Assembly: GCA_023388995.1 (NCBI GenBank)
Contig: JAEWFD010000027.1
Coordinates: 113,148 to 177,147 of the forward strand
Length of the DNA stretch: 64,000 nucleotides
Reading direction: 5' to 3'
Origin: Bacillota bacterium
GTDB taxonomy: Bacteria; Bacillota_I; Bacilli_A; Erysipelotrichales; Erysipelotrichaceae
Below are positions 8,230 to 15,471 of the stretch, in pieces. Every line of letters begins with the position of its first letter. The stretch's first letter is position 1. A program made the position numbers and the translations under genes. Below the pieces are notes generated by a model. The model was not told where the DNA came from, made no database searches, and worked only from the letters and a program-made list of their open reading frames with translations.

Positions 8230-8613
8230 TTATTTGCGACTTCGGGTAAACTGCAAAAATCTTGTTCCCTGAAACTGCAGTATGCCGCTGTCCCCTTCCA
8301 CCATCATCCCATAATCATTGTCCTTCACTGCCAACTCCATGCGATCTCCGCTTGGCACCTCAAAGGTAATATAATACGAAGTAGAAGAATGCCCGTGATG
8401 ATGAACTCCACCAGCATCATGATGTCCGGAACTTCGGCTGACACTCATCCGCTTTGTCACTACTTTTGCATCAACATCTAAAATAGGTGAATGGTTGTTT
8501 TTATTCCAAGTAAAAATACCGCGAAAGATCTGTACAGCAATGAATACAAAAACCAAACCAAACATCAGCGGAAACATAAAAGTAAAAAAGCTAAAAAATA
8601 AATCCCCAGGCAT
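8230..8613 (-). CDS. DUF2500 family membrane protein
   Basis: A 127-aa protein with one N-terminal hydrophobic segment (about residues 6-32) and a soluble domain beginning DVDAKVVTKRMSVS, followed by a His-rich insert (HHDAGGVHHHGH) and TSYYITFEVPSGDRMEL, the typical DUF2500 pattern. Function of the family is unknown; it resembles small beta-rich domains anchored to the membrane. AAGGAGA precedes the ATG. The ribosome-binding site overlaps the stop codon of the 50-aa ORF just upstream, so the two are probably coupled. The His cluster might bind a metal, which is speculation. Confidence 0.8.
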   Translation of the reverse strand: MPGDLFFSFFTFMFPLMFGLVFVFIAVQIFRGIFTWNKNNHSPILDVDAKVVTKRMSVSRSSGHHDAGGVHHHGHSSTSYYITFEVPSGDRMELAVKDNDYGMMVEGDSGILQFQGTRFLQFTRSRK

Positions 8614-8624
8614 AGTAGTTCTCC

Positions 8625-8777
8625 TTATCTAGCAAATTTGCAGGTCATAGGTAACACCTCCTGCTGGCAACATATAAAAAGGTCCTCACAGCTAATACGA
8701 TAACTAACACCCTCCAATGATGGTGGTTGAATCTTTTTAGCCGATTGCATTGCAAGTTTTACTTGCTTTATTTTCAT
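8625..8777 (-). CDS. Small 50-aa protein, unknown
   Basis: A 50-codon ORF starting MKIKQVKLAMQSAKK, with a perfect AGGAGG seven bases before the ATG and a stop codon that overlaps the ribosome-binding site of the DUF2500 gene. The C-terminal half has four cysteines, including a CC pair in DLFICCQQEV. No family is recognised. The strong initiation site and coupling make a real gene likely. It could act with the DUF2500 protein or serve as a leader ORF for it. Confidence 0.6.
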   Translation of the reverse strand: MKIKQVKLAMQSAKKIQPPSLEGVSYRISCEDLFICCQQEVLPMTCKFAR

Positions 8778-8824
8778 GAAATGACCTCCTAATGATATTA
8801 TAATCAAATCCCTCACTACTTACA

Positions 8825-8853
8825 ACCGCTTACCAAAAGTTGATACCGCTTAC
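8825..8853 (+). repeat. Direct repeat ACCGCTTAC x2 upstream of adhE promoter
   Basis: ACCGCTTAC occurs at 8825-8833 and again at 8845-8853, exactly 20 bases apart (two helix turns), ending 25 bases before the -35 box of adhE. The placement suits a dimeric activator. A TTGTGAA half-site, as seen in Rex operators, follows at 8854-8860 but its partner half is poor. Confidence 0.5.
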
Positions 8854-8877
8854 TTGTGAAATTATTATCATAAACTA

Positions 8878-8906
8878 TTGTAACAATAAAATAACCATGC
8901 TATACT
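8878..8906 (+). promoter_or_regulatory. adhE promoter with overlapping palindrome
   Basis: TTGTAA (8878-8883), a 17-base spacer and TATACT (8901-8906). The -35 box lies inside the palindrome TATTGT-A-ACAATA (8876-8888), a likely operator. Confidence 0.75.
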
Positions 8907-8950
8907 GTGCACGTTCAAGTTAGTGAATGATTTCACGATTAGGAGGAACT

Positions 8951-11572
8951 ATGAATCATCAAGAACAAAACAGTGAGTTAGACATCCATGCTACGATCAA
9001 TCAACTCGTATCAAATGGTATGCAGGCGCTTGATCAATTCTATCTGCTGGACCAAAAGCAAATTGATTATATCGTCGCAAAAGCATCTGTACAGGCCCTT
9101 GATCATCACGGTGAGCTTGCTATGCACGCTGTGAAAGAAACAGGACGTGGTGTCTTTGAAGATAAAGCAACAAAAAACTTATTTGCATGTGAATATGTAG
9201 TAAATCATATGCGTCACATGAAGACGGTAGGAATCATTAAAGAAGAAGAAGTAAGCGGATTAACTTATATTGCGGATCCCGTTGGCGTGATCTGCGGCAT
9301 CACCCCTACCACCAATCCAACTTCAACCGTTATTTTCAAAGCTTTAATTGCCTTAAAAACCAGAAATCCTATTATTTTCTCCTTCCATCCATCTGCCCAG
9401 CAATGTTCCAAGGCTGCAGCAACTGTTGTTTATGAAGCTGCACTAGCAGCTGGTGCTCCTGAGCACTGTATTCAATGGATTGAAGCACCATCAGCACAAG
9501 CAACCAATATCTTGATGAATCACCCGGATATTGCAACTATTCTTGCAACCGGAGGCAATGCCATGGTGAAGGCAGCTTACAGCTGCGGCAAACCTGCCTT
9601 AGGAGTCGGTGCCGGGAATGTCCCTGCTTATATTGAAGAATCTGCTGATCTTCGTCAGGCAGTGAATGATATCGTGATGTCGAAAGCATTTGACAATGGT
9701 ATGATTTGTGCCAGTGAACAAGCAGTGATCATTGATGAAGCTGTTTTTGCAGACACCATTTCCTTATTCCAAAATTATGGTGTGCACTTCCTCAATGAAG
9801 AAGAAAAAACGAAGTTGGAAGAATATGCATTTGGCTGCCATGCTGCATCGCAAAACTGTGCACAAGCACGTTTGAATAGTGAAATCGTTGGCCGCAGTGC
9901 TGTTTGGATTGCGCAACAGGCAGGATTCAAAGTTCCGGATTCAACTGTGATTCTGGCAGCTTACTGCACCGCAGTCGGTGAAGAAGAACCCTTGACCCGG
10001 GAAAAACTATCTCCTATCCTTGCTATTTTAAAAGCATCTTCCAAAGAAGAAGGAATCGATCTTGCTTGTGCAATGGTTGAATTCCACGGCTTAGGACACA
10101 GTGCGGCGATTCATACCAACAATAAAACACTGGTAGAACAATTTGGGTTGCGCTTGAAAGCGTGCCGGATCATCTGGAATTCTCCGGCTACCTTCGGCGG
10201 CATCGGCAATGTCTATAATTCTTTCTTGCCTTCTTTAACACTGGGCTGCGGAAGCTATGGGCACAACTCCGTTTCAGATAACGTCAGCGCTGTCAATTTG
10301 TTAAATATCAAGAAAATCGGGAGACGTAAAAATAATATGCAATGGTTTAAAGTACCTTCTAAGATTTATTTCGAACGTGACGCAATTGAATACCTGCGCC
10401 AAATGCATGATGTTGAGCGTGTTTGCATTGTAACAGATCGTTCCATGGTCGATCTGGGATATGTCAATCGTGTAACCGAGCAATTGCACGCACGACGCAA
10501 TCGCGTTCAAATTCAGTTGTTCTGCGATGTTGAACCAGATCCAAGCATCCAAACCGTGAAGAAAGGTTTGGCAATTCTTCAATCCTTCTGCCCTGACACC
10601 ATTATTGCCCTCGGCGGCGGTTCTGCTATGGATGCTGCCAAAGGCATGTGGCTCTTCTATGAGCAGCCGGATGTCAACTTCGATGATTTGAAGCAGAAAT
10701 TCATGGATATCCGCAAGCGTGCATTCCGCTATCCGGAACTAGGAAAGAAATCCAAGTTGGTATGTATTCCAACAACATCCGGCACAGGATCGGAAGTAAC
10801 ACCATTTGCCGTTATCACTGACCGTGAGGAAAATAAAAAATATCCGCTGGCAGATTATTCTCTCACCCCTACTATTGCAATTATCGATCCTTCACTGACA
10901 ATGTCTTTGCCAGCAAGCATCACTGCCGATACGGGGATGGACGTTCTGACACATGCTACGGAAGCTTATGTTTCCACGCTTGCAAATGATTACACCGATG
11001 GCCTTGCAATTCAAGCGATTAAGCTAGTGTTTCAATACTTGGAACGTGCGGTGCAAAACGGCGCCAATGATCCTGAAGCACGCGAGAAGATGCACAATGC
11101 ATCAGCGATTGCCGGAATGGCCTTTGCGAATGCCTTCCTGGGAATCAATCACTCTTTGGCTCATAAAATCGGTGCTGAATACCATGTTCCGCATGGTCGT
11201 GCCAATGCCATTCTGATGCCCCATGTAATTCGCTATAACGGAATTCATCCGCAAAAGCCATCCACGTGGCCGAAGTACAATTACTACCGTGCTGATGAAA
11301 AATATCAAGAATTGGCGCAGCTGCTGGGCCTTCCTGCCAGCACCAAAGAGGAAGGTGTGGAAAGCTATGCCAAGGCTTGTCTGAAACTTGGAAAATCAAT
11401 TGGCATTGCAATGAACTTTGCACAGCAAGGAATTCCCAAGGATCACTTTGATGCAAGTCTGGAACGGATTGCCATGCTGGCATTTGAAGACCAATGTTCG
11501 CCATGTAATCCGAAAGTGCCAATGGTTGATGATATGATGGAGATTCTGCGCCAAGCATACAAAGGAGAATAA
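8951..11572 (+). CDS. adhE: Bifunctional acetaldehyde-CoA / alcohol dehydrogenase
   Basis: Reduces acetyl-CoA to acetaldehyde and on to ethanol, regenerating two NAD+ in fermentation. The 873-aa protein is the usual fusion: an N-terminal aldehyde dehydrogenase domain (about 1-440) with the catalytic Cys in DNGMICASEQ, a linker, and a C-terminal iron-dependent alcohol dehydrogenase domain with GGGSAMDAAKG for NAD binding and the metal-binding histidines around INHSLAHKIG and VPHGRANA. AdhE forms spirosome filaments in other species. AGGAGG precedes the ATG at 8951; an extension to 8927 has no such site. It is a single-gene unit with promoter, putative operators and terminator, suggesting strong redox or growth control. 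Confidence 0.97.
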   Translation: MNHQEQNSELDIHATINQLVSNGMQALDQFYLLDQKQIDYIVAKASVQALDHHGELAMHAVKETGRGVFEDKATKNLFACEYVVNHMRHMKTVGIIKEEEVSGLTYIADPVGVICGITPTTNPTSTVIFKALIALKTRNPIIFSFHPSAQQCSKAAATVVYEAALAAGAPEHCIQWIEAPSAQATNILMNHPDIATILATGGNAMVKAAYSCGKPALGVGAGNVPAYIEESADLRQAVNDIVMSKAFDNGMICASEQAVIIDEAVFADTISLFQNYGVHFLNEEEKTKLEEYAFGCHAASQNCAQARLNSEIVGRSAVWIAQQAGFKVPDSTVILAAYCTAVGEEEPLTREKLSPILAILKASSKEEGIDLACAMVEFHGLGHSAAIHTNNKTLVEQFGLRLKACRIIWNSPATFGGIGNVYNSFLPSLTLGCGSYGHNSVSDNVSAVNLLNIKKIGRRKNNMQWFKVPSKIYFERDAIEYLRQMHDVERVCIVTDRSMVDLGYVNRVTEQLHARRNRVQIQLFCDVEPDPSIQTVKKGLAILQSFCPDTIIALGGGSAMDAAKGMWLFYEQPDVNFDDLKQKFMDIRKRAFRYPELGKKSKLVCIPTTSGTGSEVTPFAVITDREENKKYPLADYSLTPTIAIIDPSLTMSLPASITADTGMDVLTHATEAYVSTLANDYTDGLAIQAIKLVFQYLERAVQNGANDPEAREKMHNASAIAGMAFANAFLGINHSLAHKIGAEYHVPHGRANAILMPHVIRYNGIHPQKPSTWPKYNYYRADEKYQELAQLLGLPASTKEEGVESYAKACLKLGKSIGIAMNFAQQGIPKDHFDASLERIAMLAFEDQCSPCNPKVPMVDDMMEILRQAYKGE

Positions 11573-11576
11573 ACGA

Positions 11577-11619
11577 AAACGAGCAGCCGGTGCTGTCCAA
11601 TCCGCCTGCTCGTTTTTTT
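11577..11619 (+). terminator. adhE terminator
   Basis: AAACGAGCAG/CTGCTCGTTT stem with a 19-base GC-rich loop and a seven-T tail, seven bases after the adhE stop. Confidence 0.85.
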
Positions 11620-11722
11620 GTCTTATATTGCTATCTCATACTTGACGAATCAAAAACATACACATATACTAGAAGTAACAATACTATGATGTGTGAATCA
11701 CATCAACGAAAGGAAACATCTT

Positions 11723-12070
11723 ATGCAAATGATTCCCCCTGGCGAATATATCCAAGTTCGCAATCAAGCAAACAGCAAAATAGAAGATTTATGTTACGCT
11801 TATGACAGTTTCGAGTATGCTATGAAACCACTCTCGGCAGCACGTAAAGAGAACTTCATGATCATTACAAGTCTGTTAAAAGAAGATCATGATTTGGTTT
11901 TTTATTTTAAGCATGAACCAAGCAGAAGATTTGTATTTTCTGATGCGGTGAAAAAAATGACACCTGATTCCATGTGGACCTATTTCTTTGCTAAAGTAGT
12001 TGAGACAGACGGTATCCTGACAGTCGAACACGATCCGGAAGCAGAAGCAGAACATTATGCATTCACGTAA
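11723..12070 (+). CDS. Hypothetical protein, 115 aa
   Basis: An uncharacterised soluble protein that I cannot place in a family. It begins MQMIPPGEYIQVRNQAN, contains no transmembrane segment and ends in an acidic stretch (HDPEAEAEHYAFT). ATG at 11723 has AAAGGAAA seven bases upstream; an extension to 11693 has none. It stands alone between the adhE terminator and a strong bidirectional terminator shared with the DUF1697 gene. The alternation of short beta strands and helices could fit a small ligand-binding or regulatory domain, but that is a guess. Confidence 0.75.
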   Translation: MQMIPPGEYIQVRNQANSKIEDLCYAYDSFEYAMKPLSAARKENFMIITSLLKEDHDLVFYFKHEPSRRFVFSDAVKKMTPDSMWTYFFAKVVETDGILTVEHDPEAEAEHYAFT

Positions 12071-12095
12071 AAATGGCAGGCAACCTGCCATTTTT
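12070..12095. terminator. Bidirectional terminator
   Basis: AAAATGGCAGG/CCTGCCATTTTT, an 11-bp stem with a CAA loop, between convergent genes; it overlaps the 3' end of the DUF1697 gene. Confidence 0.9.
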
Positions 12096-12621
12096 ATTTC
12101 ATCTTTGCAACAATCTTCTGTATTGTATTCAGATTGCGGCTGGTAAACTTTGATTGATAAGCTTTTTTACTTAGTATTTTAGAAAACGGTGTTTTCAAAG
12201 TTTCACCTTTTGCCACCTTCCAGAAAAAGAAATCATTTTTGATCTTTCCTTCTTCTAAAAAGGTATTTTCTTGTTCATGAAAGTTTTGTTCCAGTGTTGT
12301 TTCAAATCCCGCTTCACAGACAAATACATAAATATGCATCTCTTCGCTGCTCTCAAACGGCACTGCTTCCAACAAATTTTCTAGCTGTGTCTTGTTTAAT
12401 ATGAATAAGGAAACTTCGGCTTCATACCACTTCGTCAGGGCTAATTCCAAATCTGGTCGCAGACGTTCAGGCGTAGCATCCGCTTGGAATAAAATATTGC
12501 CGCTGGCAAGCACAGAACTTACCTGCCTCATACCTGCCTGCTGAAATACAGAACAGACATCCTGCATCTTCATAGTTCGCCCGTTGACATTTACTCCCCT
12601 TAGAAACGCACAATACTGCAT
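12094..12621 (-). CDS. DUF1697 family protein
   Basis: A 175-aa cytoplasmic protein of the DUF1697 family, recognised from the opening YCAFLRGVNVNGRTMKM, the VSSVLASGNILFQ strand and the TRNLNT-type motif near the C-terminus (TSRNLNTIQKI). No biochemical role is established for the family. It lies four bases after tnaA and shares its transcript, which is an unusual partner; a link to indole or PLP chemistry cannot be argued from sequence. Confidence 0.88.
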   Translation of the reverse strand: MQYCAFLRGVNVNGRTMKMQDVCSVFQQAGMRQVSSVLASGNILFQADATPERLRPDLELALTKWYEAEVSLFILNKTQLENLLEAVPFESSEEMHIYVFVCEAGFETTLEQNFHEQENTFLEEGKIKNDFFFWKVAKGETLKTPFSKILSKKAYQSKFTSRNLNTIQKIVAKMK

Positions 12622-12625
12622 ATTC

Positions 12626-14005
12626 CTACAATCGTTTCAAATGAGCACTGAAGTGCCGCAGAACTTCCGGTTCCCAGGTAATTTGATATCCTTTCATTTG
12701 CTGGCTTTGTTCTTTGATATTTTCTAGTGCAGTGATCACAACATCCAGATGTGCCTGCGTATAAACGCGCCGCGGAATAGCCAGACGTGTAAATTCAAAC
12801 TCTGATTCCAATTGCTTTTTTGTCATCGGATCATTGCCAAGCATATAAGAACCGATATCACAGCAGCGAATGCCTGCTTCTTCATATAATGCAACCGCCA
12901 ATGCTTGTGCCGGAAACTCATAATACGGAATATGCGGGAACATCGCTTTTGCATCAATGAACAGAGCATGTCCGCCAACCGGTTTTTGATATGGAATATT
13001 TGCTTCATCCAGCTTCGCAGCCATATATTGCAGCTGTCCGATGCGGTAAGTCAAATAGGATTCATCCATACCTTCCTGCAGGCCAATTGCCAATGCTTCT
13101 AAATCACGTCCGGCCAAACCGCCATACGTAACAAACCCTTCATACGGAATCGTGCGCGCTTGAACACTTTGGAAGAGTGTTGTATTTTCCTTGATGCCAA
13201 TCAGTCCGCCGATATTCACAATGGCATCTTTTTTGGAGCTCATGGTAAAGCCATCCGCATAAGAAAACATTTCTTTTACAATCGCAGCAATGCTGACATC
13301 CTGATACTCCGGTTCACGCTGCTTAATAAAGAACGCATTTTCCGCAAAGCGTGCAGCATCAATCAAAAGCGGAATCTTCCATTCTTGCGCTAATGCACAG
13401 CAGTCGCGTAAATTGCGCATGGATACCGGCTGCCCGCCGGCAGAGTTATTCGTAATGGTCATGATAATCACACCGACCTTTTCCGGTGTGTATTCTTTGA
13501 TCAGTGACTCCAGTTTCTCCAAATCCATATTCCCTTTAAAATCTGCCATCGTGCTGACAGACAACGCTTCTTTCACAACGCAGTCAATTGCTCTGGCACC
13601 TGCTAGCTCGACATGAGCTCTGGTGGTATCAAAATGCATGTTGGCAATCGCAACTTTGCCTTCCTGCAACAAGATCGGAAGCAAAACTTGTTCTGCGGCT
13701 CTTCCCTGATGCACTGGCTGAAACCAGGTGTATCCAAAGATCCGCTTGCAGACATCCAGCAAATGATAATAACTGTCACCGCCGGCATATGCCTCATCCC
13801 CCATCATAATTCCTGCCCATTGGCGATTAGACATGGCCCCCGTGCCGCTGTCTGTTAATAAATCGATGTATACATCCTCTGCTTTGAGGTGGAATAAATT
13901 GTAATTGGCATCTTTGATTTTCTGAATTCGTTCTTCTTTTGACAGCATTCTCATCGGTTCGACCATTTTAATGCGAAATGGCTCTGGAAAATAATATGGT
14001 TTCAT
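12626..14005 (-). CDS. tnaA: Tryptophanase
   Basis: PLP-dependent beta-eliminase that cleaves tryptophan to indole, pyruvate and ammonia. The 459-aa protein carries LLTDSGTGAMS (residues 49-59), the PLP lysine in SSKKDAIV (256-263) and the C-terminal RLAIPRRVYTQAH. It is close to tyrosine phenol-lyase, but the specificity positions are those of tryptophanase: Asp126 in MHFDTTRAH (Thr in phenol-lyase) and Ile in DIGSYMLG where phenol-lyase has Arg. GGAGGG precedes the ATG at 14005; the ORF stays open further upstream across the promoter but without a start signal. The promoter lies only 25 bases upstream, so there is no room for a tnaC-type leader peptide. The DUF1697 gene follows in the same transcript. 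Confidence 0.93.
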   Translation of the reverse strand: MKPYYFPEPFRIKMVEPMRMLSKEERIQKIKDANYNLFHLKAEDVYIDLLTDSGTGAMSNRQWAGIMMGDEAYAGGDSYYHLLDVCKRIFGYTWFQPVHQGRAAEQVLLPILLQEGKVAIANMHFDTTRAHVELAGARAIDCVVKEALSVSTMADFKGNMDLEKLESLIKEYTPEKVGVIIMTITNNSAGGQPVSMRNLRDCCALAQEWKIPLLIDAARFAENAFFIKQREPEYQDVSIAAIVKEMFSYADGFTMSSKKDAIVNIGGLIGIKENTTLFQSVQARTIPYEGFVTYGGLAGRDLEALAIGLQEGMDESYLTYRIGQLQYMAAKLDEANIPYQKPVGGHALFIDAKAMFPHIPYYEFPAQALAVALYEEAGIRCCDIGSYMLGNDPMTKKQLESEFEFTRLAIPRRVYTQAHLDVVITALENIKEQSQQMKGYQITWEPEVLRHFSAHLKRL

Positions 14006-14029
14006 GTGTACCCTCCACTTTATAAATTC

Positions 14030-14058
14030 AGTGTACGAAATGTAAGCGCTTCTGTCAA
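14030..14058 (-). promoter_or_regulatory. tnaA promoter with overlapping cre-like site
   Basis: On the minus strand TTGACA (14058-14053), a 17-base spacer and TACACT (14035-14030). The spacer begins with a catabolite-responsive-element-like sequence: read on the plus strand at 14041-14051 TGTAAGCGCTT matches the first 11 positions of TGWAARCGYTWWCW. CcpA binding there would block RNA polymerase. Confidence 0.75.
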
Positions 14059-14061
14059 TAT

Positions 14062-14087
14062 AAAAAGCACATGCCTTACACATGTGC
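14062..14087 (-). terminator. Terminator of the 14.1-14.7 kb small-gene cluster
   Basis: GCACATG/CATGTGC stem with a 7-base loop and a TTTTT tail on the minus strand, isolating the small genes upstream from the tnaA promoter. Confidence 0.85.
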
Positions 14088-14088
14088 A

Positions 14089-14328
14089 TTAGAGCCGATG
14101 AACGCGGTCTTCGCGGCTGATTACCAGAATACCTAATCTGGTAACTGCATGCTCTACTTCAATGGCTGTAATCTGACTGCTGTCATATAACACGACAATC
14201 TCATTGTTTGTGTGATCCAGCAGCACATCTTCTACACCAGGATGTGCTTTCAATGCTCGATAGGCATGCTGCTCTGCTTCTTCGTCCACAAGCCGACTCA
14301 CAACAAAAGCTGCATTCATAAGCGGCAT
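14089..14328 (-). CDS. HMA-like small protein lacking CxxC
   Basis: A 79-aa protein with the beta-alpha-beta-beta-alpha-beta rhythm of heavy-metal-associated (HMA) domains (VVSRLVDEEAE, HPGVEDVLLD, NNEIVVLYDSS, VEHAVTRLGI) but without the metal-binding CxxC, so it probably does not carry copper. Start taken at ATG 14328, immediately after the stop of the DUF1540 gene; an upstream GTG at 14370 would overlap that gene, and ATG 14319 is a further option. No clear Shine-Dalgarno, so translation is probably coupled. Last gene of a small-gene run closed by a terminator. Confidence 0.65.
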   Translation of the reverse strand: MPLMNAAFVVSRLVDEEAEQHAYRALKAHPGVEDVLLDHTNNEIVVLYDSSQITAIEVEHAVTRLGILVISREDRVHRL

Positions 14329-14329
14329 A

Positions 14330-14497
14330 TTAATATACCCGTGGACGGAAGGTCTTGCATGCAGTCTCACTTACCCGATTTGCAACCAAAGCATTATCTA
14401 ATGTAATCTCAACTTCATTGGCATTGCATGCTTTTGATTCATTGTAGGTACAAGAAATAACATTGCACACGATGTGATTTGTCTTATTCATAAACAT
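14330..14497 (-). CDS. DUF1540 domain protein
   Basis: A 55-aa cysteine-containing protein with the DUF1540 pattern: CNVISCTYNESKACNANEV near the start and ETACKTF near the end, giving four or five conserved Cys that may bind a metal ion. Such proteins are frequent in spore-forming Bacillota; their role is unknown. AGGAGGTGA precedes the ATG at 14497 by a few bases, a very strong site. It sits between a Cse60-like gene and an HMA-like gene. Confidence 0.82.
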   Translation of the reverse strand: MFMNKTNHIVCNVISCTYNESKACNANEVEITLDNALVANRVSETACKTFRPRVY

Positions 14498-14538
14498 AAA
14501 ATCACCTCCTGTTTCTAGTATGAACAAGAGGTGCTAAT

Positions 14539-14733
14539 CTATGAGTGGCTTGTACGCACACAATAAAGAATTAAAACAGCATACTGCTCCAGCAATTCTT
14601 CAGCCGTAAATGCCAAGTTGTTTTGGAACTTAACATCAATCACATTTCGTTCTTCAATCTTCTGCAAAAACTCATTGGCTTTCTCATTCAATTCCGAGAG
14701 CGAATCAGCTTCAATTATTTGTATCTGGACCAA
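14539..14733 (-). CDS. Cse60-like small protein (TTG start)
   Basis: A 64-aa acidic protein resembling the sporulation-associated Cse60 family: VQIQIIEADSLSELNEK, then a helix and IDVKFQ, then a C-terminal strand VLILYCV. GAGG lies eight bases before TTG at 14733, which gives the family-like N-terminus; the ATG at 14739 lies inside the Shine-Dalgarno and is unlikely. Function is unknown. It heads the three small genes 14.1-14.7 kb. The family assignment is by pattern memory and is moderate. Confidence 0.6.
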   Translation of the reverse strand: MVQIQIIEADSLSELNEKANEFLQKIEERNVIDVKFQNNLAFTAEELLEQYAVLILYCVRTSHS

Positions 14734-14785
14734 TGCCATCACCTCAAGCATAGTATCCGCCAGCCAGGTCAAAAATTTTGTCTAA

Positions 14786-15277
14786 CTATTTCTTGTTCTT
14801 CAAAATTTCTTCCAAGCGGTCGCCGATTGCCTGCGGCACGATAATACGCTTGCCATCAAACATTACAACTTCCGATTTCTTATTGATATTGATCCATTTC
14901 TTTTGTTTTTGAATGGTACGAATACTTTTAATGCGATAAAGCCCGGTATCAAACATAAAGTTCTTGTCATTATAATAGAGCTTAAAACGCAAGAAAGCTC
15001 CGGCAACTTCCATTGCTAAAATACCGAGCAAAGCAATGGAAATCATAACCACTTCCCAGGATTGCTTCCCAAGTGCCAGAAGAATCAAAATTAATACGAT
15101 CATTACAACATAAAGAATCATCCATGACTTCGAAACGTCCAGCACCTCATATTGCTCAATCTTTTGCTGCTTGTGCATTTCTCTCCCTTTTCGAATGCTT
15201 TGAAAATTACTGAACATTAGCATCGCCGCAAGCGCAACTACCACAACTGCATATAGCATCATTGCATTATCAAACAT
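14786..15277 (-). CDS. Membrane protein of unknown function, 163 aa
   Basis: Three hydrophobic segments (about residues 6-23, 51-70 and 75-95) followed by a soluble C-terminal domain with FKLYYNDKNFMFDTGLY and IKSIRTIQKQ, reminiscent of bacterial PH-like or DUF5673-type domains. No function is known. AAAGGG lies 10 bases before the ATG at 15277. It is divergent from the Pro/Tyr-rich ORF and shares with it a short intergenic region carrying the inverted repeat TTGCC-TAATA-GGCAA (15298-15312). Confidence 0.75.
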   Translation of the reverse strand: MFDNAMMLYAVVVVALAAMLMFSNFQSIRKGREMHKQQKIEQYEVLDVSKSWMILYVVMIVLILILLALGKQSWEVVMISIALLGILAMEVAGAFLRFKLYYNDKNFMFDTGLYRIKSIRTIQKQKKWININKKSEVVMFDGKRIIVPQAIGDRLEEILKNKK

Positions 15278-15297
15278 AATCCCAGAACCCTTTCTAT

Positions 15298-15312
15298 TTG
15301 CCTAATAGGCAA
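15298..15312. promoter_or_regulatory. Inverted repeat between divergent genes
   Basis: TTGCC-TAATA-GGCAA, a perfect 5-bp inverted repeat between the 163-aa membrane protein gene and the Pro/Tyr-rich ORF; possible operator. Confidence 0.35.
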
Positions 15313-15351
15313 GTAAACTTTTGCATACTCTACTATGAAAGGAGGTATAGT

Positions 15352-15471
15352 ATGTTCTATCCTTATCCATATCCACCTTTGCCTTACCCCTACCCAGTCG
15401 TTCCGCCAATAGCACCTTTTTTCTTCTATCGTCCGTTTTACCGTAGATTCGGGCCACCGCGCCGCTGGTAA
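15352..15471 (+). CDS. Pro/Tyr-rich 39-aa microprotein
   Basis: A 39-codon ORF with an excellent ribosome-binding site (AAAGGAGG, 7 bases before ATG). The product is mostly Pro, Tyr, Phe and Val: it begins MFYPYPYPPLPYPYPVVPP, has an FFFY core and ends basic (RRFGPPRRW). Such composition resembles small spore-coat or cell-surface proteins, but no family is recognised. Its last 34 bases overlap the 3' end of the convergent PTS gene, so the two genes constrain each other's sequence. Reality rests on the initiation site and the uninterrupted repeat-like composition. Confidence 0.6.
   Translation: MFYPYPYPPLPYPYPVVPPIAPFFFYRPFYRRFGPPRRW

Noticed and set aside
8851..8873. Complete Rex operator upstream of adhE
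   Set aside because: Only the TTGTGAA half matches; the second half keeps at most 5 of 7 bases, so only a half-site is reported.
11145..11600. 151-codon minus-strand frame over the end of adhE
   Set aside because: Antisense to the conserved iron-binding domain and the terminator; no initiation site.
14005..14060. tnaC-like leader peptide
   Set aside because: The promoter is too close to tnaA to leave space for a leader ORF.
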